From positions 1 through 46,829 of the forward strand of contig NZ_BCSR01000023.1 in assembly GCF_001570965.1 (NCBI RefSeq): a stretch of DNA of 46,829 bases. Direction: 5' to 3'. Shown piece after piece: positions 41,777 to 46,829 of this stretch (the first letter of the stretch is position 1; each line of letters begins with the position of its first letter). The notes under the pieces were generated by a model. The model was given only the letters and a program-made list of their open reading frames with translations. It searched no databases and had not been told where the DNA came from. The translations under genes were made by a program, and so were the position numbers. The DNA is from Janibacter corallicola NBRC 107790. GTDB taxonomy: Bacteria > Actinomycetota > Actinomycetes > Actinomycetales > Dermatophilaceae.

Positions 41777-42937
41777 GTGTCCGTTACCGAGCCCACCACC
41801 ACCCACGACCTGACTGCCCCGCAGTTCGTCGCGCACGAGGGTGGCAAGCTCGAGGTACGAGCCACCAAGGCACTGCGCGATCAGCACGATCTCTCCCTCC
41901 TCTACACGCCCGGCGTCGCCGACGTGTGCCTGGCGATCCAGGAGGACCCGGACCTCTCCCGGCGCTTCACCGCCCGCAACAACACCGTCGCGATCGTCAC
42001 CGACGGCACCGCGGTGCTCGGTCTGGGCGACATCGGGCCGGCTGCGGCGATGCCGGTGATGGAGGGCAAGGCGGTCCTCTTCAAGACCTTCGCCGGCGTC
42101 GACGCGATCCCGATGTGCCTCGAGTCCGGGTCCGTCGACGAGCTCGTGGACTCGATCGTGCGCATCGCGCCGAGCTTCGGGGGGATCAACCTCGAGGACA
42201 TCTCCGCCCCGCGCTGCTTCGACCTGGAGCGTCGGCTGCGCGAACGGCTGGACATCCCGGTCTTCCACGACGACCAGCACGGCACCGCCATCGTCGTACT
42301 CGCCGGCCTGATCAATGCCTGCCGGGTGACCGACCGGCAGATCTCCTCGCTGAAGATCGTCGTCGGCGGCGCCGGCGCCGCCGGTGTGGCCGTGACCCAG
42401 CTGCTCCAGCTGGCCGGCGCGACCGACGTCCTCGTGTGCGACTCCCGCGGGATCATCGGCTCCCACCGCAACGACCTCGTCGCGCACAAGGAGATGCTCG
42501 CCGCGACGACCAACGCCAGCGGCCGGACCGGTGGCCTGGGCGATGCGCTCGTCGACGCGGACGTCTACATCGGCGTCTCCGGGGGCAGCGTGCCGGAGGA
42601 GCAGGTCGCGGCCATGGCCGAGGGCCCGATGATCTTCGCCCTCGCCAACCCGACCCCCGAGGTGCACCCGGACCTGGCGCACAAGTACGCCTCCGTGGTC
42701 GCCACGGGGCGCAGCGACTACCCGAACCAGATCAACAACGTGCTCGCCTTCCCGGGGATCTTCCGCGGCGCGCTCGACGCCGGCGGCGTGCAGATCAGCG
42801 ATGAGATGAAGCTCGCCGCCGCGCGGGCCATCGCCGACATGGTCGCGGAGCCGACGGCCGAGCAGATCGTGCCGCCCGTCTTCCAGGACGGCGTCGCCGA
42901 GGCGGTCGCGGCCGCGGTCGCCGCCCACGCGGTCTGA
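41777..42937 (+). CDS. NAD(P)-dependent malic enzyme
   Basis: A 386-residue malic enzyme of the short bacterial type. Motifs are LLYTPGVADVCLAI (Tyr catalytic), VLGLGDIGPAAAMPVMEGKAV, FHDDQHGTAIV (metal site) and VVGGAGAAGVAVTQLLQ (nucleotide site). It decarboxylates malate to pyruvate, making NADPH or NADH. The GTG at 41777 is preferred because GAGGA lies six bases upstream (41767-41771); an ATG four codons earlier has no good site. The last part (ADMVAEPTAEQIVPPVF) is typical. The coenzyme is not decided. Confidence 0.93.
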   Translation: MSVTEPTTTHDLTAPQFVAHEGGKLEVRATKALRDQHDLSLLYTPGVADVCLAIQEDPDLSRRFTARNNTVAIVTDGTAVLGLGDIGPAAAMPVMEGKAVLFKTFAGVDAIPMCLESGSVDELVDSIVRIAPSFGGINLEDISAPRCFDLERRLRERLDIPVFHDDQHGTAIVVLAGLINACRVTDRQISSLKIVVGGAGAAGVAVTQLLQLAGATDVLVCDSRGIIGSHRNDLVAHKEMLAATTNASGRTGGLGDALVDADVYIGVSGGSVPEEQVAAMAEGPMIFALANPTPEVHPDLAHKYASVVATGRSDYPNQINNVLAFPGIFRGALDAGGVQISDEMKLAAARAIADMVAEPTAEQIVPPVFQDGVAEAVAAAVAAHAV

Positions 42938-42940
42938 GGG

Positions 42941-44200
42941 ATGCCACTCGCCGGTGAGCGGCCCACGCCGGTCGCGCCGGAGCGGGTCGCGGAGTGGATC
43001 GAGCGCTTCGCGGCGATCAGCGAGCCGGACTCCGGGCCGGGCGTCACCCGCCTCGCGCACACCGCGCTGGAGCGCCGTGCCCACGAGGTCTTCACCGACT
43101 TCATGGCCGGCCTCGGCCTGACGGTGTGGACCGACGCAGCCGGCAACACCATCGCCGAGAAGCCCGGCACCGAGGAGACCGCCGCGGTCGGCACCGGGTC
43201 GCACCTGGACTCCGTGCCGTCCGCCGGGAGGTTCGACGGGATCGCCGGGGTGGTCGCCGCGATGCTCCTCGCCGAGCGGGTCGTGACCGATGGTGTGGGG
43301 CACCGACGCCCCCTTCGCTTTGTCGCCTTCGCGGGTGAGGAGGGGGCCCGCTTCGGCCGGGCCTGCATCGGGAGCCGGATCGTCGCCGGGCTCACCACCA
43401 CCGCCGACCTGCACCAGCTGCAGGACGCGAAGGGGGTGGGCCTCGCCGAGGCGATGGCCGGCGTCGGTCTCGACCCGGATGCCGTGGCCGACGCCCGGTG
43501 GTCCCCGCGGGAGTGGGCCGGCTTCGTCGAGCTGCACATCGAGCAGGGGTCGGTGCTCGCCGACGCCGGCGCCGCGGTCGGAGTCGTCGACGTGATCTCG
43601 GGCAGCACCCGCCTGGAGCTGACCGTGGACGGTGTCGCGGCGCACTCCGGCGGCATGCCGATGCACCTGCGCCGGGACGCCCTCACCGCGGCCGCGGAGG
43701 TGGTCCTCGAGCTCGAGGCGCTCGCAGGCACCGCGGACGACGGGCGGCGGATCACGGTGGGCCGGCTGGAGGCGCTACCGGGGTCGATCACGACCATCCC
43801 GGGTCGGTGCGTCCTCACGGTCGACATCCGTGACATCGACCTGGAGCGACAGTGCGCGACCGCCGAGGACGTGCTGGAGCGCGCGGCGGCCATCGCCGAG
43901 CGGCGCGGGGTCACCCTGACGAGTCGCCACCTGGCCGAGGCGAGCCCCGAGGAGCTGACGCCGTCGGTGCGCCGCACCCTGATCGACGTCGCTCGCGAGG
44001 TGGGCACCGAGCCGCTGGTCCTGCCGAGCGGTGCCAGCCATGACACCCAGATGATCAAGCAGGTGTGCCCGGTGGGGATGCTCTTCGTGCCGAGTCGCGC
44101 TGGGGGAGTGAGTCATTCGCCGCACGAGGACACCGACTTCGGCGACCTGGCGCGGGGCGCGGACCTGCTGGGGGCGGCGCTGCTGCGCCTGGCTCGCTGA
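42941..44200 (+). CDS. M20-family amidohydrolase (allantoate/N-carbamoyl-amino-acid hydrolase type)
   Basis: A 419-residue zinc hydrolase. Metal motifs are TGSHLDSVPSAGRFDG, FAGEEGARFGRACIGS, and HIEQGSVL, with GVAAHSGGMPM and LPSGASHDTQMI in the dimerisation and active region. The family covers allantoate amidohydrolase, beta-ureidopropionase and L-carbamoylase; which one cannot be told here. It follows the malic enzyme by three bases, so they share a transcript although no metabolic link is clear. ATG start. Confidence 0.9.
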   Translation: MPLAGERPTPVAPERVAEWIERFAAISEPDSGPGVTRLAHTALERRAHEVFTDFMAGLGLTVWTDAAGNTIAEKPGTEETAAVGTGSHLDSVPSAGRFDGIAGVVAAMLLAERVVTDGVGHRRPLRFVAFAGEEGARFGRACIGSRIVAGLTTTADLHQLQDAKGVGLAEAMAGVGLDPDAVADARWSPREWAGFVELHIEQGSVLADAGAAVGVVDVISGSTRLELTVDGVAAHSGGMPMHLRRDALTAAAEVVLELEALAGTADDGRRITVGRLEALPGSITTIPGRCVLTVDIRDIDLERQCATAEDVLERAAAIAERRGVTLTSRHLAEASPEELTPSVRRTLIDVAREVGTEPLVLPSGASHDTQMIKQVCPVGMLFVPSRAGGVSHSPHEDTDFGDLARGADLLGAALLRLAR

Positions 44201-44203
44201 GTC

Positions 44204-45355
44204 CTAGACGACGGGGTTGCTCTTGTCGGCTTCTCGCGCCTCCCGGGCCGAGGACACGTCGTCGACGATGATGGTGATGTGCCGCACGCTGGTGATCAGC
44301 GATCCGTACACGGGCCAGAGCGCACCCGCGGCGAGGGTCCCGTCCGAGAATTGCCGCGAGAGGCCGTCCAGGCGGTCGTAGATCGACTCGACCTCGGCGT
44401 CAGGGTCCTTGATCGAGCTCCCGGCATCGTGCACGAGCGCGACCCACTGGCTGCGGAACTCCTCGTCCCACGCGCTGTCCGAGTAGGAGGATTCGCGCAG
44501 CGTCCGCGCCAGGTGCCGCAAGTGGGAGACGCCTTCGCCGAGGCGCGTGAGGATGTCCTCGTAGCCGGCCTGCTTGCCCGCCCCGTCGTACTGGTTCCTC
44601 CAGTGACGAGGGTGCCCCGGGACCGGTACGTGGTGACGCGGGTTCAGCCGTCGGCTCTCGCGGGCGAAACGCACCGTCTGCCACGCCGAGTCGAGCTCGT
44701 CATCCATCGCAACGGTCTCGTCCACCCACGTGTCGGCACTGTCCGTGTCCCACGAACGGCCCAGCTCGTCGGCCATGCTGATCATGACCTCGCCCATGCG
44801 GCGGTTCATGCTGTCGACGTACCGGGCTGCCTGACGGTCACGCAGCGGCGGCAGGAAGGCGAGGTTCACGATGATCCCGAACGCCACGCCGAGGCCCACC
44901 TCCAGCAGCCGGTCGTCGAGGAATGGCGCCTGCTCCTCGAACCCACCAGCAAGGATGAAGATGGCGGTCGTCGCGATCGCGACGCCCTCGTCCCGCAGCC
45001 AGCTGATCCGCGAGACGACCAGACCGACGAGTATCGCCAGTGCGAACGTCCAGACGTCGACGCCGAGGAAGTAGCCGATGACGAACGACAGGGCCACCCC
45101 GGCCGTGGAGGCCACGGTCGTCTGAGCCCCCCGGGAGAGGGATCGGTACGCCGTGGCGTGGACCGTCAGGAGCGCGGTCCACGGCGCCAGGAAGGGCATC
45201 GGTGAGCCCAGCACGGCCGTCGACACGTACCACGCGGCGGTCGCGGCGACCACGGTCTTGGTGATCTGGATGCCGTCGGTCACGGCCTCCGGCGAGCGCA
45301 GCGCGTCCACCAGACGGGACCAGGGTCGTTCCATGGCACGTCGGACACGGCTCAC
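44204..45355 (-). CDS. FUSC-family (aromatic acid exporter-like) membrane protein
   Basis: A 383-residue protein with about six N-terminal membrane segments (residues 30-170) and a soluble C-terminal helical domain. Motifs like TVASTAGVALSFVIGYFLG and LEVGLGVAFGIIVNLAFLPPLRDR match the DUF939/FUSC group of efflux-like proteins. Substrates are unknown. The GTG start overlaps the stop of DUF2267 by four bases (GTGA), so the two are coupled. The C-terminus has several His/Arg-rich stretches. It ends three bases after the M20 gene's stop, which is convergent. Confidence 0.85.
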   Translation of the reverse strand: MSRVRRAMERPWSRLVDALRSPEAVTDGIQITKTVVAATAAWYVSTAVLGSPMPFLAPWTALLTVHATAYRSLSRGAQTTVASTAGVALSFVIGYFLGVDVWTFALAILVGLVVSRISWLRDEGVAIATTAIFILAGGFEEQAPFLDDRLLEVGLGVAFGIIVNLAFLPPLRDRQAARYVDSMNRRMGEVMISMADELGRSWDTDSADTWVDETVAMDDELDSAWQTVRFARESRRLNPRHHVPVPGHPRHWRNQYDGAGKQAGYEDILTRLGEGVSHLRHLARTLRESSYSDSAWDEEFRSQWVALVHDAGSSIKDPDAEVESIYDRLDGLSRQFSDGTLAAGALWPVYGSLITSVRHITIIVDDVSSAREAREADKSNPVV

Positions 45356-45732
45356 ACGAACAGCGGCGCGAATCCGGCCGGCAGCTGCGAACGCAGGTCG
45401 GTGACCTCTCCTTCCGAGATGAAGCCGGCGATCGTGGACAGCACTGCACGTGCGTGCTCCAGGGCCTCCTCCGGGTCGCAGCCTCGACCCTCGTGCTCGG
45501 CGACTCGGCGCAGGAACGCGTCCAGGTCATCGTCCGTCTCCTGCTCCCCGTCGTGCTCCAGCAGGGCCTGCTGCAGCTCTGGGGGGAGCTGGCTGGCCAG
45601 GTCGTGCGGCTCGTTGCTGGCCAACCGCTTGCCGAGGTCCGCCAGGACCGTGCGGGTGGCTTCGTCGGCGTGCTCGCGGTCGGTGGGCCCGCCGTTGTCC
45701 GCAACAGCGGTGAGGAACTCGTCGTACTTCAT
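45352..45732 (-). CDS. DUF2267 protein
   Basis: A 126-residue acidic, helical, cytosolic protein of the DUF2267 family, which has the pattern RTVLADLGKRLASNEPHDLASQLPPELQ (first unit) and ARAVLSTIAGFISEGEVTDLRSQLP (second unit), two related repeats. Function unknown. ATG start at 45730-45732 with AGGAGTC near. It is immediately upstream of the FUSC-like gene with a four-base overlap, so the proteins probably work together. Confidence 0.88.
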   Translation of the reverse strand: MKYDEFLTAVADNGGPTDREHADEATRTVLADLGKRLASNEPHDLASQLPPELQQALLEHDGEQETDDDLDAFLRRVAEHEGRGCDPEEALEHARAVLSTIAGFISEGEVTDLRSQLPAGFAPLFV

Positions 45733-45804
45733 GTGTGACTCCTGACTGGAACTTCGTCGACAGCTACGCACCGACTACCCGGTGGTGGCCGAGGTCAATC
45801 GGCG

Positions 45805-45881
45805 GCGGAGGGCGCGCCCTCCGCGGCACAGCGGTCCAGAGCGCCCCGGGTGAGCATGCGACAGCAGCTCCCCCGGGGCGC
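45805..45881. terminator. Two hairpins downstream of the CysQ-like gene
   Basis: The first is a 20-base perfect palindrome (GCGGAGGGCGCGCCCTCCGC, 45805-45824). The second has perfect ten-base arms, GCGCCCCGGG (45841-45850) and CCCGGGGCGC (45872-45881), with 21 bases between. Neither has a T tract. They lie in the 155-bp spacer between the CysQ-like stop (45888) and the DUF2267 start; I see nothing else in it. Termination of the CysQ-like transcript is likely. Confidence 0.6.
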
Positions 45882-45887
45882 CGGACG

Positions 45888-46655
45888 TCAGTCCTTCCCC
45901 ACCTCGCTGATGGCCTGCAGCACCGTCTCGGCGACCTCGGGGCGGCAGACGAGCAGGTCGGGCAGGTAGGGGTTCTCGTTGTTGTAGACGAGCGGGGAGC
46001 CGTCGATGCGGCTGGTGTGCAGGCCGTGGGCGCGGGCGACGGCGACCGGTGCGGCGGAGTCCCACTCGTACTGGCCGCCGGCGTGCACGTAGGCGTCGGC
46101 GACCCCGTCGAGGACGGACATCGCCTTCACCCCGGCTGAGCCCATCTCGGCCAGGTCGGCGCCGAGGTGATCGGCCAGGGACGTGACGAAGGCGGGCGGC
46201 CGGCTGCGGCTAACGGCCAGGCGAAGGGGGGACCCGGCCTGCCCGTGGGCGGGGGCGGACTCCGCGCTGGTGTAGGTGACCCCCTTCGCCGGGCGGGCCA
46301 CGGCTCCTGCGGTCAGCTCGCCGTGCTCCCAGAGGGCCACGTGCACGGCCCAGTCGTCCCGGCCGATCTCGCTGAACTCGCGGGTCCCGTCCAGCGGGTC
46401 CACGATCCACACCCGCTCGGCGCTCAGCCGCGCGCGGTCGTCAGCACCCTCCTCGGAGAGGACGGCGTCCTCGGGGCAGAGCTTCGCCAGCTCGGCCATG
46501 AGGAAGTCGTGGGAGGTCTTGTCGCCCAGGTCCTTCAGCTCCTTGGGATCCAGATCGGCGTGTTCGGCCCGCGTGCGCAGGAGGAGTTCCCCCGCTCGGG
46601 TCGCGAGGTCGGAGGCCGTGGTGTGGTCGTTGCTGACGCTCATGCCGCTGAGCAT
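45888..46655 (-). CDS. cysQ: 3'(2'),5'-bisphosphate nucleotidase CysQ-like
   Basis: A 255-residue IMPase-superfamily phosphatase. Metal motifs are VLSEEGADD, WIVDPLDGTREFSE and a C-terminal YEWDSAAPVAVARAHGL. The DPLDGTREF form and the QYEWDSAAP segment match CysQ, which removes phosphate from PAP to recycle AMP in sulfate assimilation; activity on inositol phosphates is possible in actinobacteria. The start is ATG at 46655 (GAGAG upstream) or ATG at 46643. It is divergent from a cut gene at the window end. Confidence 0.85.
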   Translation of the reverse strand: MLSGMSVSNDHTTASDLATRAGELLLRTRAEHADLDPKELKDLGDKTSHDFLMAELAKLCPEDAVLSEEGADDRARLSAERVWIVDPLDGTREFSEIGRDDWAVHVALWEHGELTAGAVARPAKGVTYTSAESAPAHGQAGSPLRLAVSRSRPPAFVTSLADHLGADLAEMGSAGVKAMSVLDGVADAYVHAGGQYEWDSAAPVAVARAHGLHTSRIDGSPLVYNNENPYLPDLLVCRPEVAETVLQAISEVGKD

Positions 46656-46679
46656 ATGGCTCTCACTATGCTGCGGGGC

Positions 46680-46829
46680 ATGACGGTCCCCGACGGCGAG
46701 CAGAGGTGGCGCCTGCCGGACGGTGTCGCGTGGGTCGCCTTCGAGGGCCGCGTCGCCCTCATCAACACCGCGGTGCCGGACGCCGAGCCGATGATCATGG
46801 CCGAGCCGGTGGCCAGTCTGTGGCGGGGG
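46680..46829 (+). CDS. Hypothetical protein, 5' end only
   Basis: An ATG at 46680 opens a frame that runs off the window after 50 codons. The start reads MTVPDGEQRWRLPDGVAWVAFEGRVALINT, which is similar in pattern to small PqqD-like proteins, but too little is present for a firm assignment. It is divergent from the CysQ-like gene with 24 bp between starts, so the start may be leaderless. Confidence 0.5.
   Translation, partial: MTVPDGEQRWRLPDGVAWVAFEGRVALINTAVPDAEPMIMAEPVASLWRG

Larger units (their letters stand above)
995..46288. repeat. Dispersed 9-mer CGAAGGGGG / CCCCCTTCG (about 36 sites)
   Basis: I counted 18 sites on the plus strand, starting at 2240, 6972, 9142, 10428, 11311, 12918, 17790, 20980, 27111, 30447, 31177, 32036, 33950, 37700, 37743, 40773, 43428 and 46222. 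I counted 18 on the minus strand, starting at 995, 1732, 2402, 6711, 9614, 10794, 14445, 16517, 18775, 20997, 28938, 29100, 30469, 32993, 33248, 40811, 43309 and 46280. Most are inside genes, in both reading orientations. The count was made by eye and may miss a few. Confidence 0.8.

Noticed and set aside
24041-46655. hisN-like and cysQ-like genes as a duplicated pair
   Set aside because: Both have the IMPase fold but differ in length, motifs and neighbours, so they are ordinary members of separate subfamilies.
1-46829. Insertion sequences, prophage genes or integrases
   Set aside because: No transposase, integrase or phage structural motif was seen in any frame; the only repeat-associated gene is the DUF559 protein.

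Overview
The window is a gene-dense, high-GC actinobacterial chromosome segment with almost no spacers and many 1-8 bp gene overlaps. A WhiB7 regulator, a SigR/RsrA pair (the mycothiol-linked redox system), nickel superoxide dismutase with its SodX protease, the tiny ribosomal protein bL37 and an initiator tRNA carrying a C1/T72 end all point to Actinomycetes. Gene order resembles two parts of the Mycobacterium tuberculosis map as I know it: helicase, nudC, uvrD2, whiB7, ABC1 kinase, Rv3196-like, Rv3195-like, PDZ protease, UPF0182 in the left third, and aroA/rsgA, desaturase plus reductase, SigH-type sigma factor plus anti-sigma in the right half. A Micrococcales genus (Intrasporangiaceae-like) is my best guess, with modest confidence.

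Layout. 1-5.2 kb: tail of a RecB-like helicase-nuclease, a degenerate phosphotransferase, nudC and uvrD2. 5.2-6.7 kb: whiB7 with a complete attenuation leader (promoter, 55-codon upstream ORF, intrinsic terminator), then a 46-aa protein and an HhH-GPD glycosylase. 6.7-15.8 kb: ABC1 kinase, ThiF-like protein, NUDIX, DUF2342 protein, Lon-like PDZ protease, PPA1309 and UPF0182 proteins. 15.9-23 kb: initiator tRNA, VTC/DUF4956 pair, a membrane protein with a duplicated outer domain, NDH-2 and two M16 peptidases. 23-28 kb: a DUF559-type nuclease bracketed by two copies of a 77-bp repeat, then inositol-phosphatase-like hisN, rsgA, aroA, DoxX and cob(I)alamin adenosyltransferase. 28-36.5 kb: BCCT transporter, SRAP protein, hydrolase, PucR regulator, desaturase electron-transfer pair and galE. 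36.6-41.7 kb: rsrA, sigR, bL37, then a three-gene unit (secreted NIDWA-repeat peptide plus two membrane HD-GYP-like proteins), then sodN and sodX. 41.7 kb-end: malic enzyme, M20 amidohydrolase, FUSC/DUF2267 pair, CysQ-like phosphatase and a cut gene.

Three things stand out. First, at 38.0-40.8 kb a 76-aa secreted peptide, whose mature part is six copies of NIDWA joined by four-residue linkers, precedes two membrane proteins whose HD-GYP domains are degenerate in complementary ways; this looks like an undescribed peptide-plus-receptor system. Second, four ungapped 77-bp elements all sit just after, or overlap, the stop codon of a gene and all point the same way relative to that gene; two of them flank the DUF559 nuclease. 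Third, the 9-mer CGAAGGGGG or its complement occurs about 36 times, 18 in each orientation, often as inverted pairs inside genes and once as a terminator-like hairpin.
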